From the NCBI GenBank assembly GCA_963660435.1, contig CAVKYI010000002.1, positions 62,001 through 126,000 of the forward strand: a stretch of 64,000 bases of DNA. The letters run 5' to 3'. This DNA is from Hallerella sp963660435. GTDB taxonomy: Bacteria > Fibrobacterota > Fibrobacteria > Fibrobacterales > Fibrobacteraceae. How positions within the stretch are numbered: position 1 is the first letter of the stretch; each line of letters opens with the position of its first letter. Below the pieces are notes generated by a model. The model searched no databases and was not told the origin of the DNA. It worked only from the letters and a program-made list of their open reading frames with translations. Position numbers and translations under genes: made by a program. This document shows positions 7,517 to 16,616 of the stretch, one piece after another.

Positions 7517-8215
7517 CTAGAATTCGGCCTCGATGCGCTGCCAGACGTTTTTGGAAACCTTGCGCCCCTTCGCGGCCATCTCGTCGGATTCCTTTCGAAT
7601 GTCCGCTTCCAGATTGTTCGCGACAAGCCTGCTCTCGCCGTCGAAGGAAGTTCCCCGGTAAAGATAGAGGCCAAAGACATTGTCGTGTATTTTCGTGTTC
7701 CTGAAACGGACCTTTCCGACCCCGACAGAAAGGGCGAAGCGATTGCGGGAAAAATCGCAGTCGAGAAGTTCAAAACTCGGAGAATTCTCCACCCAGAGCC
7801 CGTAGTAGTTATTGACAAGCTTGACGCTTTCGAAAATTCCCTTGGAACGGATGATCGTGTTCCGAAAGGCGTTCTCGATACGCAAGTGCGTCACGCGAAA
7901 ATAGCGTTCCCCTGTCGAAAAATACAGACCGTTCCAGGATTCCGTCGAATCCGCGGAGAGAAACGCGACAGGCTTTTCCGCCGATCCCTCGATGCGAACC
8001 GTTCCGCGCAGATAGAGCTTCGCGTATCCGCTAAAAAAAACCTCGACGCCGGGTTCGACAAGAAGCGTGTCGCTTTCCGAAAGGACAAAGCTCGATTCCA
8101 GAAGGTAGGGCGAAGAACGCTCGGAAAGCACCACCTTGTGGTGCCGAATCTGCGGAAAAGGCGTAACGGCAAACGATGCGCCTGCGAAGAGAAGAATCAG
8201 GAACAGGCGCTTCAC
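7517..8215 (-). CDS. Secreted right-handed beta-helix repeat protein
   Basis: 232 residues with a clear signal peptide (MKRLFLILLFAGASFA). The mature part shows short beta-helix coils: an early segment of the type VEPGVEVFFSGYAKLYLRGTV, then NTIIRSKGIFESVKLVNNYYG and further coils of about 22 residues. Such proteins act as periplasmic or surface structures or polysaccharide-active proteins; no catalytic motif is visible. The GTG start overlaps the stop of the preceding lipoprotein gene (GTGA), and it lies nine bases before the motor-like cassette, so all may share one transcript. Confidence 0.75.
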   Translation of the reverse strand: MKRLFLILLFAGASFAVTPFPQIRHHKVVLSERSSPYLLESSFVLSESDTLLVEPGVEVFFSGYAKLYLRGTVRIEGSAEKPVAFLSADSTESWNGLYFSTGERYFRVTHLRIENAFRNTIIRSKGIFESVKLVNNYYGLWVENSPSFELLDCDFSRNRFALSVGVGKVRFRNTKIHDNVFGLYLYRGTSFDGESRLVANNLEADIRKESDEMAAKGRKVSKNVWQRIEAEF

Positions 8216-9111
8216 GGACGAATCCTCCGGAGCGAAAGCTTTTGTCGGACATGCACGTCGGGAATGGTATCGCCACTCTTCTTTTCGATGATGCGCAATT
8301 TTCCTTCGACAAGCAGATTCCCTTCGACGACCTTCCCGGCGAGGACGTCAAAAAGAATCGTTCCCGTTCCAAGGACAAAGTCGGGACTTTCCGTAATCTG
8401 CAATTCGTCTTCGGTGTTCTGGCGATAGCGGACATTCATCTTCAGCCGGGCAAGGCTCGTTCCGTCGCGTTCAAGGAGCTCTTCCAGCTTAAACCACTTA
8501 TACACGACGCACGTCTTTCCGCGGTCGTCGGTAAGCATCTGCTGGCGTTCCCACGAATCTCCGACCGAGACAGAGCTTGCCGGGAGCACGGGCTGCACTT
8601 TCAGAAAGATTTTCCGGACATCCACGTCCCCGATATCGGGCAAGGCAACCATTTCGTCGAGATGGACCGCCCACATTTCGCCGTCACCCCCCATCTTGTA
8701 TTGGACCGACTGGGTTTTCAGGTAACGTTCGACATGATCCGTCTCCTCGACGGAACGACCATCCGAAGCGTAAGCGGCAGAATCCACCCGCAGCAAGAAG
8801 CGTCCCGTCCCGTCGTCGTAGGCGGAGAGAAGTTCCGAATGGACCAGCAAGTCCAGCTGCGCGGTCATGGACTGCCCCGAGTCGGCAGCTCCCTGCTCCG
8901 AGGCGTTCGCGAGAATCTGGAAGGAACTTTTCAGTTCGTAGTCCTCGGGCGTCGGATTTTGCGTGTTGAATCCGAGCAGGACGCTTTTGTCCTCGCAAGC
9001 GAGAAAGACAAGCGAAAAGGCGAGCAGGAACGAAATTTTAACGACCTGGAGCCTAGCGGACGAGCGAACCGCACCCAATTTTCCGACAGCTGGAATTTCA
9101 AAGACTGGCAT
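8212..9111 (-). CDS. Predicted lipoprotein of unknown function
   Basis: About 299 residues. A hydrophobic segment ends in a lipobox (LVFLAC followed by EDKS), so the mature protein should be lipidated and held in the envelope. The ATG at 9111 gives a long n-region of about 25 residues. A TTG at 9078 would give a more usual signal peptide. The rest is beta-rich, with a stretch SVSVGDSWERQQML like proteins that average a scaled signal in a beta-sandwich, but I cannot name the family. It is coupled to the beta-helix protein by overlap. Confidence 0.7.
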   Translation of the reverse strand: MPVFEIPAVGKLGAVRSSARLQVVKISFLLAFSLVFLACEDKSVLLGFNTQNPTPEDYELKSSFQILANASEQGAADSGQSMTAQLDLLVHSELLSAYDDGTGRFLLRVDSAAYASDGRSVEETDHVERYLKTQSVQYKMGGDGEMWAVHLDEMVALPDIGDVDVRKIFLKVQPVLPASSVSVGDSWERQQMLTDDRGKTCVVYKWFKLEELLERDGTSLARLKMNVRYRQNTEDELQITESPDFVLGTGTILFDVLAGKVVEGNLLVEGKLRIIEKKSGDTIPDVHVRQKLSLRRIRP

Positions 9112-9126
9112 AGGGCAAAGATAAAA

Positions 9127-9642
9127 TTAAGAAACCGGATTTTTGGGAGGCTTCGCGCCGGAATCGCCTTTCTTCTGGCGCATTTCCATGAAAAACGCCT
9201 GGATGAGGCCGAGGCACACCTCGGCCTTCACGCCGCCTGTCAAAAGGACCTTCTGTCCGATGGCGTTGTTCGTCAGGACATCGATGGTCGTGCCGCAGCC
9301 TCCAAAGCGCTTGTCGGGAGAACCATAGACAACCCGGGAAATCCGACTGTTCAGAATGGCGCCGGCACACATCGGGCATGGTTCGAGCGTCACGTAGAGC
9401 GTCGCTCCCGAAAGTCTCCAGTTTTCAAGCGCGCCGGAAGCCGCCCCGATAGCGAGAATTTCCGCATGAGCGGTCGCGTCCTTCAGGGTTTCCACCTGGT
9501 TATAGCCCTTGCCGATACAGCGCCCGTCCTTGACGATGACGCAACCGATCGGAACCTCGCCCTGGTCATAGGCGCGAGTCGCTTCGACAATCGCCATTTC
9601 CATCCAGCGTTCATCATCCCTGTCCATCATCGTTCGCTTCAT
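9127..9642 (-). CDS. tadA: tRNA-specific adenosine deaminase
   Basis: 171 residues of the cytidine/deoxycytidylate deaminase fold. TadA converts adenosine to inosine at the wobble base of tRNA-Arg(ACG). The zinc and catalytic motif is complete: His59-Ala-Glu61, then PCPMC with Cys89 and Cys92. The C-terminal extension (GLIQAFFMEMRQKK) is typical of TadA rather than of cytosine deaminases. Its ATG overlaps the stop of the symporter gene by four bases. This is an ordinary housekeeping gene inside an operon of unrelated functions. Confidence 0.93.
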   Translation of the reverse strand: MKRTMMDRDDERWMEMAIVEATRAYDQGEVPIGCVIVKDGRCIGKGYNQVETLKDATAHAEILAIGAASGALENWRLSGATLYVTLEPCPMCAGAILNSRISRVVYGSPDKRFGGCGTTIDVLTNNAIGQKVLLTGGVKAEVCLGLIQAFFMEMRQKKGDSGAKPPKNPVS

Positions 9643-11123
9643 CCCTCCCGTAGAGTTTCGCGTTCCGGACGTTTCAAGAAAATCCGGAGAACGTTTGTCG
9701 CGACAAGCGTCACCGTGCAGGAAATCACGGGATTCCAGAAAAAGCAGAATACGCCGTCAAAAGGCGGAACGTATGCCGGAATCATCGGAACGCGATTGAA
9801 AAGCAGAATGGACGACATGCCGCACAGAACGCCGATAGCGACAGCCGAAGAAGAAATCCTTCGGGAAAAGAAAGCGAGGAGAAAGAGCGCAAGAAGCGGT
9901 CCCGTAAAAAGTCCCGTAAAGAAGAGCGCGTTCGAAAGGAGGGAACTTTGCATGTCCGCGGCGACAAAGGCGCATAGCGTGCTAAGGACAGCCCAGAGAA
10001 GCGTCCAGCGTTTCGCCTTGGCGAGAATCTTCGCATCCTCGGAGCGCACAAGCATGATATCCTTCACCGTCGTATTTCCCAGCGCGTTGATAGCGCTCGA
10101 AAGACTGCTCATTGCCGCCGCGTAGATGGCCGCGACGACAAGTCCCGTCGCCCCCGGAGGAAGCACCTTGACGATGAAGTAGGGAAAAACTTCGTTCAGC
10201 TGGATTCCCGGCGGAAGGATTTCCACGCCCTTGACGCGAAAATAGACGAAAAGCCCGGCCCCGACAAGGAAGAAGAGGACAGAAACGAACACCCCGAGAA
10301 CCATGCTGAGAACGCTCGACGCATTGGCGGAACGAATGGAATCGCAGCTTATGTAGCGCTGGACAAACTGCTGGTCGCAGCCGCGGATGGAAATTTCGAC
10401 AACCCCGTAGGCGATTCCCGCCGAGAGAAGGTTTCGCGCGTTCGCCGGGTCCCAGTTCGAAACGTCAAGGAACTTCGTCTTTCCGGCCTCCGACGCAAGC
10501 GCAAGCATTTCGCAGAAGCCGCCGACGCCCTTCGAAATGATGCAGAGCGCGATCACGCCACCGCCAAAAAGCACAAGGAACTGCATCACGTCCGTCCAGA
10601 CGACCGCCTTGAAGCCTCCATGCCACGTATAAAGAGTCGATACGACTGCCGTCACGAGAATCGCCCAGTGGATATCGATTCCGAGAATCGGGGCAAGCAC
10701 AAGAGACGGCGCATACAGGAGAATTCCCATCCGAAGCAAAAGATGCAGACTGTAGAAGATGGCGGCCAGGCGACGAATCCGCGGAGAGAAGCGAACTTCG
10801 AACAGTTCGTAGGCGCTCGAGATTCTTGCCCGGCGAATCCGAGGGATGAACACCCAGCCAACGACAGCGATAGCGATAAGCGCTCCGACATTGTTCATGA
10901 GAAAACTCATGTCCGCGGCGTAGGACTCCGCCGGATTCCCGAGAAATGTCGTCGCGCTGACGGAAGTCGCTATCAGGCTTATTCCGATAGCGACCCAGGG
11001 CATTTTCCCGCCGCCTCGCATATAGTCGCCAAATTCCTTGTTCCCCCGCGAAGCCCAAAGACCGATCCCGACGGAAAGGACGACATAGGAAACCAGTACA
11101 AGCCAGTCTAGCCATGTAAACAT
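9639..11123 (-). CDS. Sodium:solute symporter (SSS family)
   Basis: 494 residues with about 13 predicted membrane helices. The SSS family pattern is clear: GLWASRGNKEFGDYMRGGGKMPW near the start, ATSVSATTFLGNP in the second helix (sodium-site region), the aromatic segment around residues 155-170, and AAMSSLSSAINALG later. The substrate cannot be read from sequence; sugars, amino acids, sialic acid or vitamins are all possible in this family. It begins four bases after the diguanylate cyclase gene and overlaps tadA. Confidence 0.88.
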   Translation of the reverse strand: MFTWLDWLVLVSYVVLSVGIGLWASRGNKEFGDYMRGGGKMPWVAIGISLIATSVSATTFLGNPAESYAADMSFLMNNVGALIAIAVVGWVFIPRIRRARISSAYELFEVRFSPRIRRLAAIFYSLHLLLRMGILLYAPSLVLAPILGIDIHWAILVTAVVSTLYTWHGGFKAVVWTDVMQFLVLFGGGVIALCIISKGVGGFCEMLALASEAGKTKFLDVSNWDPANARNLLSAGIAYGVVEISIRGCDQQFVQRYISCDSIRSANASSVLSMVLGVFVSVLFFLVGAGLFVYFRVKGVEILPPGIQLNEVFPYFIVKVLPPGATGLVVAAIYAAAMSSLSSAINALGNTTVKDIMLVRSEDAKILAKAKRWTLLWAVLSTLCAFVAADMQSSLLSNALFFTGLFTGPLLALFLLAFFSRRISSSAVAIGVLCGMSSILLFNRVPMIPAYVPPFDGVFCFFWNPVISCTVTLVATNVLRIFLKRPERETLREG

Positions 11124-11126
11124 CGA

Positions 11127-12989
11127 TCAGGCGTTCTCCTTCGGATTTGCGTCGAAAGCCCGCTGTTCATATCGAACGACCCGGTTTCTCCCGTTTTCCT
11201 TGGCGCTGTAGAGAGCCTCGTCCGCATACTGGACAGCCCGCGACATTTCTCCCTGGAAATCTTTCGTCACGAGAAAGCAACCGACGCTGACCGAAACGTC
11301 TATCGGCGCGCCCAGATGGATGTCGAACGGAGCCCTGCAAACCGCAAGACGGATATTTTCCGCGACGGTCATCAGCGAATCCTCGCCCGCATCCGGAATC
11401 GCGACAAAGAATTCCTCGCCTCCATATCGGGCAAGCAGGTTTTCGCCCACCGCGGCAACCGACGATATCCGGGAAGCGATCTCCTTGAGAACGGCATCTC
11501 CCGCCTGGTGGCCATACGTATCGTTGATGTGCTTGAAATGGTCGATGTCCATCATCATCACGCCGACATTCTTTTCGGATCGGGACTTGTCGAGATTGAC
11601 GATTTTCTCGTCGATCGTGCGACGGTTCAAAAGCCCGGTGAGCGCATCGTGATAGATTTCGAACTGTTCGTGCTCGAACTGCATTCCGCGCTGGTAGGCG
11701 AAATAGGCTATGTTCACCATGAAGCGGAGCAGGTCCTTTTCGAGCTGGTCAAAGTTCTGCGCATACCGGCGTTCCAGGCAAATGGCGATTTCGGATGGTT
11801 CGTTGAGAGCCGCATTGTGCATCGTCATGGAGCTCGGCTGGACAAACAGGTAGCGGAGCGAATTGTTTCTTGGTTCCCGATCGGTGATGCGCGGGACATA
11901 TTCCGAGCGTCCGGTGAAAATGCGTTCCATGGCGCAGTGCTGCATCATCGCGAGCGGGAGAATTCCCTTGTCAGACAGGGAAAACTTCATGCCTTCGAAG
12001 AGCTCCTCGTCCTCGCCGCGGCAAAAGGCGACGGTTCCCTCTTCCTTCTCCGGGTGAAACACCAGGATCATGATGCGTTCCGCCGTAAAGTTCTGGCTGA
12101 CGTATTCGAAGATTTCCTTGTATGTATCGCGGAGGAGCGTCGTCTTGAAAAAGCGCTGCTGGTATGCGGAAAGCTCGTAGAACTTCTTCTTTTCGCGATA
12201 ATTCGCCGCCGACGCGTAGCTCTTGTACGTGAGCATGTAGAACAGGGAGGCAAAGCTTTCGAGCGAAGGAATCTGGCCGGGAAGAAAAGCGCCGCGTTCC
12301 AGGGAATCGACGACAAGCGCACCGACCCGTTCCTTCTTTTCGTTAAGAATCGGGACGCCTGCAACCGAATGGATGGCGACATTTGTCGCATAGTAGCCAA
12401 GACTTTTCCCGTTCGGAAGATCGCCTTCCAGAATCCGGCTGAGTTCCCGCACGGCCAGTTGGCCGACAACGCCCGAACCGTCCGCTATCTGGGCATTTCG
12501 GTTGATTTCATTTTCCGATTCCGTCGCAAAGGCCCGAACGATAAACGTCTTTCTATTCGATTTCAAGAGCAGAAGGACCGAATGCGCCTTGGGGAAAAGA
12601 TTTCGCAACGCTTCGAGGGAAGAGCGATAGACGGAATCCAGATCGTGTTCGAGCTTTGTCCAGATTTCGTTTCCGTTCAGCTTGGCAAAAGAGGATTCCC
12701 CGTTTTCGGGATAGGCGTCGAACATGTCCTTTGCGGCAAGGACCGGCCCCGTCTGCGTCATCGCGGGGCGTAAAATCTTCCCGAAAGCGGTCCGATCGGT
12801 CGTGCGTCCCGTGCGCAGAACGGGAATCGAACCGGAAGGATTCCTGTCCGGAGAATCGGAAAGCGTCGAGCGGTTCAGCCAGGCGAGCACCAGGGAAACC
12901 AGCGCAAACGGAATCGCGAGCAAGAAGACGCCTCCCCGAAAAGAGAGACCTATCAAAAGACCAAAGACGGCAAACAAGATACTTGACAT
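11127..12989 (-). CDS. Membrane-linked GAF-GGDEF diguanylate cyclase
   Basis: 620 residues. Two N-terminal hydrophobic segments (within residues 1-37) are followed by a linker, a GAF-like domain (about 110-265), a second GAF-like region (about 270-430) and a GGDEF domain from about 445. The active site reads RYGGEEF (GGEEF at about 523-527), so it should make cyclic di-GMP from GTP. The residues just before it (VGENLLA) lack the RxxD inhibitory site, so feedback control by product is not expected. A -10-like TAATTT lies on the minus strand just upstream, with a short leader. Confidence 0.9.
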   Translation of the reverse strand: MSSILFAVFGLLIGLSFRGGVFLLAIPFALVSLVLAWLNRSTLSDSPDRNPSGSIPVLRTGRTTDRTAFGKILRPAMTQTGPVLAAKDMFDAYPENGESSFAKLNGNEIWTKLEHDLDSVYRSSLEALRNLFPKAHSVLLLLKSNRKTFIVRAFATESENEINRNAQIADGSGVVGQLAVRELSRILEGDLPNGKSLGYYATNVAIHSVAGVPILNEKKERVGALVVDSLERGAFLPGQIPSLESFASLFYMLTYKSYASAANYREKKKFYELSAYQQRFFKTTLLRDTYKEIFEYVSQNFTAERIMILVFHPEKEEGTVAFCRGEDEELFEGMKFSLSDKGILPLAMMQHCAMERIFTGRSEYVPRITDREPRNNSLRYLFVQPSSMTMHNAALNEPSEIAICLERRYAQNFDQLEKDLLRFMVNIAYFAYQRGMQFEHEQFEIYHDALTGLLNRRTIDEKIVNLDKSRSEKNVGVMMMDIDHFKHINDTYGHQAGDAVLKEIASRISSVAAVGENLLARYGGEEFFVAIPDAGEDSLMTVAENIRLAVCRAPFDIHLGAPIDVSVSVGCFLVTKDFQGEMSRAVQYADEALYSAKENGRNRVVRYEQRAFDANPKENA

Positions 12990-13004
12990 GCACCTACCCG
13001 AAAA

Positions 13005-14246
13005 TTACAGCCGGAAAGAGCGATACAGCACCCAAAAGGCGACCGCGGCAAAGACAATGTGGCCGATCCAAGCTCCGAGGACAGGATAAAGCGCACCGTT
13101 TTCTCCCATCTTCAGCCCAATCCGTATTAGTACATAATAGCTAAACACGAGAAGGATCCCAAGTCCAAACTTCTGGGAAAGGCCTCCATTTCGATTGAAT
13201 CGGTGGGCAAGAGCCGCTCCGATCAGCAGAACGATGAAATTCATCATCGAACCGGAAAACTTGAAATAGTATGCCGTTTCCAGCTTGTTCGTGTTCTCGC
13301 CGGATCTCTTCTGCACTTCTATCTTTCGCAAAATGGTCTTCGCGTCCATTTCGTCGCCGCGCTGCCGTTCGTCCAGAAAATCCTCCGGCAAGAGCGAGGT
13401 CTTTCCCTTGAGGCTTTCCCGCGAAAAATGCCTGGTTTCGACCGTGCCATCCTTCAGGAACGTTCGCTTGTAGCCGTCTTCGAATCGCCAGTAGCCCGGT
13501 TCGATGGATTCGACAATCCCGGATGAAGCCTCTCCCGAATCCCGGACACTTTCGATCTTTTCCGGACGGGCGTCCAAGTCCATCCTTTTCGCCGGTTTCC
13601 TTTTCGCCGTCTTGCCGGTTTCCGGCTCTTTCCGAACTTTCGCGAATACCGTATCGGGTTCCACCCAACGGAGCCTGCGCGCGTCAAAGCGTTCATGCAG
13701 ATCGCCGTCGCGATAGATAAGAAGGACTACATCGCGTCCCAACTTGGCGGTTCCGCCATAAGAGCGCATGAACCAGCTCGTCTTGTCTCCGGAAATATAC
13801 ACGAAGTCGCGCTTGTCCCGGATCCGCGGATCCTTGCGCTGCTGCGACATCGGCTCCATGATCTTGTAACGGCTGTGGTTTGCATCCGGCAAGACTTTCG
13901 CGTCCAGGTAAAAAGAAAACGCCGTGACTAGCGCGCCGACAAGAAACACGGGGACAAGGGCGCGAAACGGACTTTTCCCCGACTGCTGGATGGCCATGAT
14001 TTCCAGGTGGCGGGACATGTTCCCCACCGAAGCGACCACGCCGATGAAAAGCGCGACAGGCGTGACCAGATAGACGATATAGGGAAGGTAGGCGAGATAG
14101 TAGGCTCGGGCATCCGCAAGATCACGCGCAAGCCAGGTACGGATGTTTCCCACGAAGTCGATGACGATGAACATGAATACCGCGCCGAGAAGCACGAGCA
14201 GGAACATCTTCAGAAAGTGAAACACCAGATAGCGGGAAAACTTCAT
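13005..14246 (-). CDS. lptG: LptF/LptG-family LPS export permease (second of the pair)
   Basis: 413 residues of the YjgP/YjgQ family: inner-membrane subunits that, with LptB and LptC, pull lipopolysaccharide out of the inner membrane. Three helices lie at the N-terminus (MKFSRYLVFHFLKMFLLVLL onward), a periplasmic beta-jellyroll fills the middle, and three helices close the protein. The start at 14246 overlaps the stop of the previous family member by four bases; a longer frame upstream exists but begins inside that gene. The periplasmic part has a basic, low-complexity insert around KTAKRKPAKRMDLDARPEK. Assignment as LptG rather than LptF rests on gene order. Confidence 0.85.
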   Translation of the reverse strand: MKFSRYLVFHFLKMFLLVLLGAVFMFIVIDFVGNIRTWLARDLADARAYYLAYLPYIVYLVTPVALFIGVVASVGNMSRHLEIMAIQQSGKSPFRALVPVFLVGALVTAFSFYLDAKVLPDANHSRYKIMEPMSQQRKDPRIRDKRDFVYISGDKTSWFMRSYGGTAKLGRDVVLLIYRDGDLHERFDARRLRWVEPDTVFAKVRKEPETGKTAKRKPAKRMDLDARPEKIESVRDSGEASSGIVESIEPGYWRFEDGYKRTFLKDGTVETRHFSRESLKGKTSLLPEDFLDERQRGDEMDAKTILRKIEVQKRSGENTNKLETAYYFKFSGSMMNFIVLLIGAALAHRFNRNGGLSQKFGLGILLVFSYYVLIRIGLKMGENGALYPVLGAWIGHIVFAAVAFWVLYRSFRL

Positions 14247-15661
14247 CTTGCGTTTTTCTCCGTGGAGCTTCCCTTGCGAAGTCGCGGGAATATCCTTCCG
14301 AAAAGATGCCGAATCCGCGAAGCGGGCGTCGTTCCCGAATAGCGGTCGAGATACATCTTCCATGTGAGAAATATGCCGAACGCTCCGATAATCGCGTTAG
14401 AAATCCACATGGCGACAGCCGGCGAGACGATAAGCCTGTCCGCCAGGTTCTCGCCTCCGATGAGGCATACCCAGTAGAGGACGAAGAACGCGATGCTGTA
14501 GATGATACCCGTTCCGATTCCGCCCTTGCGCGCCATGATCCCGAGCGGAGCGCCGATAAGGACAAAGACGATACAGGCGACGCTCGTGCTGAACTTCTTG
14601 TGGACCTCGACCCAGTACTGCGCCTGACGCTTTTTCTCGTTCAGGACCCGCTCCGAACTTCGATGGACAAAGCGAGCCCGGGTGCGTTCCGCTATAGAAA
14701 CGTCCCGCAAGGCCCGGACATGGCGAAGCGAATCCATCGGCAACTCTCGGGAAAAATCCCTGGGGACGATCGAATCGCCGAACGCGAATTCCCGAAGCCT
14801 GGAAAGATCGGGAAAGAGAGTGCTCCGACTTTCCTCGACGATTCTCGTCTCGCTCTTCTTCGCTTCCTCGATGACTTCGAGCATCATCTCGACAGGCATC
14901 TCGCGATCGCTGCGATACTTGCGGTTTCGGCGTTCGAGGCGATCGTTCACGTTTCTTACGGCAAAGTCCTCCGAAGAGAAACGGATGCGGAAATAGTTTG
15001 CCGGATCGTCCTTGTCCGCGATGTGGTTCTCGCCGCTCTTGAGCCGAAGCATGAGCGTCGCGCCGTTGTCCGCGTAGTCCATCGTCGCGCTGTCCGCCAT
15101 GACGATTCGCGGAGGCCCCTTTCCCTCCGTCTCGAAAATCTGGATTCCGTAAAGAGTTCCCGTCGAAGGGTCGATACGCTCGACCCAGAGCTGCACCCCC
15201 GGAAACTGCGTCGTCAGTTTTCCCGCATCGATAAAGGCATGGGGCTTCTTGCGCGAGACGGCGCTCATCAGCTCCACGGACCTGTGGTTCGCTTCGGGCA
15301 AGATCCAGTTGTTAAAAAGAATCAGCAGTTCCGAGATCAATACCCCGACGAGAAGAACCGGGCGCATGATCGACAGGGGAGAGACTCCCGCGGCCTTCAT
15401 CGCCGTAATTTCCTGGTCACCCGAAAGCCTGCCGAAAGCCATCAGGCAAGCGACAAGAACGGCCATCGGAATCGAAAGGGATAGCATCCAGGCGATATTC
15501 AGCAGAAAGATTTCGAGAACGGTCGATGCGGGGAGTCCCTTGGATAGGACGTTATCGAGAATCATGACCAGAAAATCCACGACAAAAAGGAACGTGATGA
15601 CAAACAGCGCCAGGAAAAAGGGCGCAACATGTTCCTTCAGCACGTATCGCACGAGAGTCAT
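14243..15661 (-). CDS. lptF: LptF/LptG-family LPS export permease (first of the pair)
   Basis: 472 residues, same family and topology as the next gene: N-terminal helices (VRYVLKEHVAPFFLALFVIT), the motif SGDQEITAMKAAGVS after the third region, which is the cytoplasmic coupling-helix site that contacts LptB, a long periplasmic part, and three C-terminal helices (VACIVFVLIGAPLGI). Some 70 residues longer than usual, owing to an enlarged periplasmic domain. It begins the pair and lies divergent to a BamD-like lipoprotein gene, placing two outer-membrane assembly functions back to back. Confidence 0.87.
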   Translation of the reverse strand: MTLVRYVLKEHVAPFFLALFVITFLFVVDFLVMILDNVLSKGLPASTVLEIFLLNIAWMLSLSIPMAVLVACLMAFGRLSGDQEITAMKAAGVSPLSIMRPVLLVGVLISELLILFNNWILPEANHRSVELMSAVSRKKPHAFIDAGKLTTQFPGVQLWVERIDPSTGTLYGIQIFETEGKGPPRIVMADSATMDYADNGATLMLRLKSGENHIADKDDPANYFRIRFSSEDFAVRNVNDRLERRNRKYRSDREMPVEMMLEVIEEAKKSETRIVEESRSTLFPDLSRLREFAFGDSIVPRDFSRELPMDSLRHVRALRDVSIAERTRARFVHRSSERVLNEKKRQAQYWVEVHKKFSTSVACIVFVLIGAPLGIMARKGGIGTGIIYSIAFFVLYWVCLIGGENLADRLIVSPAVAMWISNAIIGAFGIFLTWKMYLDRYSGTTPASRIRHLFGRIFPRLRKGSSTEKNAR

Positions 15662-15732
15662 AGACGTTTTCCAGATTTGTTTTTGCTAATTTAGAAACAT
15701 TGAAAATGTTCCATCACAGCCAACACGGACCA

Positions 15733-16614
15733 ATGCGCACAAACAAACACTTTCCGATTCTTGCCGTCCTTGCCATTTCCGCATTTTTGCTCTCCGCATG
15801 TTCTTCGAGCGAAGGCGGCGGAGACAGAACCCAGATGTGCAAGAACCGCTTTGACTCTGCCGACAGGGAATTCCAGGCCGGTCACTACAGCCGGGTCAAG
15901 GGACCGCTCGAAGAAATCCTGAACCTGTGCATCGGAACGGGGTATATGGAACAGTCGCAATTCCTCCTGGCGGAAAGCTACTTTCATCTAGAAGAATGGC
16001 TCGAAGCCCGCGGCGAATACGGCAGCTTCGCGAACAACTTTCCCAGTTCCCCCTTTGTCGAAACCGCCGAGTTTCGAAAGGCCGTTTCGGCGTTCAACAT
16101 CGAATACAACATCGACCGTGACGAGACCAACACGACGCTCGCCATGCGCGATTTCGAAAAGTTCGCGTCGAACTACCCGGAATCCCCGCTCATCGATTCC
16201 GTAAGCTACTACCAGAACCTTCTGCTCGAACGCAGGGCCGAACGGGACTACCGGGTGGGAAAGCTCTACCACAAGCTCGGGCATCCGCAATCCACGGCCA
16301 TCTACATGAAGGAGTTCCTGGATCTCTATCCGAAGAGCAAGCGCCGCCCCGAAGCCCTGTCGCTTCTCGTGAAAAGCTACGCGGAACTCGACCAGTTCGA
16401 AACGGCGCGATTCTACCTGGATAGCTACGGAAATACCGTTCCCGACAGCATTCAGAAGCGCGTGGGAACGGTCAAGTCCCAGGAAAGCTACATCGCCAGC
16501 CTGGAAAGGAAGTTCCAGAAGCGCATCGAGAAGGAGCAGAAGGAAAAGCTCCTCGCCAAGGAAGAGGCCCGGGACGAAGCGGAAGCGCATCCCGACGACG
16601 AGGACGAGGAATAG
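15733..16614 (+). CDS. bamD: BamD-like TPR outer-membrane lipoprotein
   Basis: 293 residues. A lipoprotein signal peptide (MRTNKHFPILAVLAISAFLL then SAC) is followed by TPR-type helical pairs of the BamD/YfiO kind, including FDSADREFQAGHYSRVKGPL and later YMKEFLDLYPKSKRRPEAL. The tail is acidic and charged. BamD is the essential lipoprotein of the machine that inserts outer-membrane barrels. I start at ATG 15733 for the signal peptide; an ATG at 15706 (nine residues longer) would lie 11-13 bases after a -10-like TAATTT and cannot be excluded. It heads a plus-strand run with a beta-barrel gene two bases downstream. Confidence 0.83.
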   Translation: MRTNKHFPILAVLAISAFLLSACSSSEGGGDRTQMCKNRFDSADREFQAGHYSRVKGPLEEILNLCIGTGYMEQSQFLLAESYFHLEEWLEARGEYGSFANNFPSSPFVETAEFRKAVSAFNIEYNIDRDETNTTLAMRDFEKFASNYPESPLIDSVSYYQNLLLERRAERDYRVGKLYHKLGHPQSTAIYMKEFLDLYPKSKRRPEALSLLVKSYAELDQFETARFYLDSYGNTVPDSIQKRVGTVKSQESYIASLERKFQKRIEKEQKEKLLAKEEARDEAEAHPDDEDEE

Positions 16615-16616
16615 GC

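Noticed and set aside
8176..10125. 649-codon plus-strand open frame
   Set aside because: It runs antisense across a lipoprotein, tadA and part of the symporter, all with clear families. The composition is arginine-rich as in typical shadows.
14306..15484. 392-codon plus-strand open frame over the LptF gene
   Set aside because: Antisense shadow; LptF/LptG helices and the coupling motif are firm on the minus strand.
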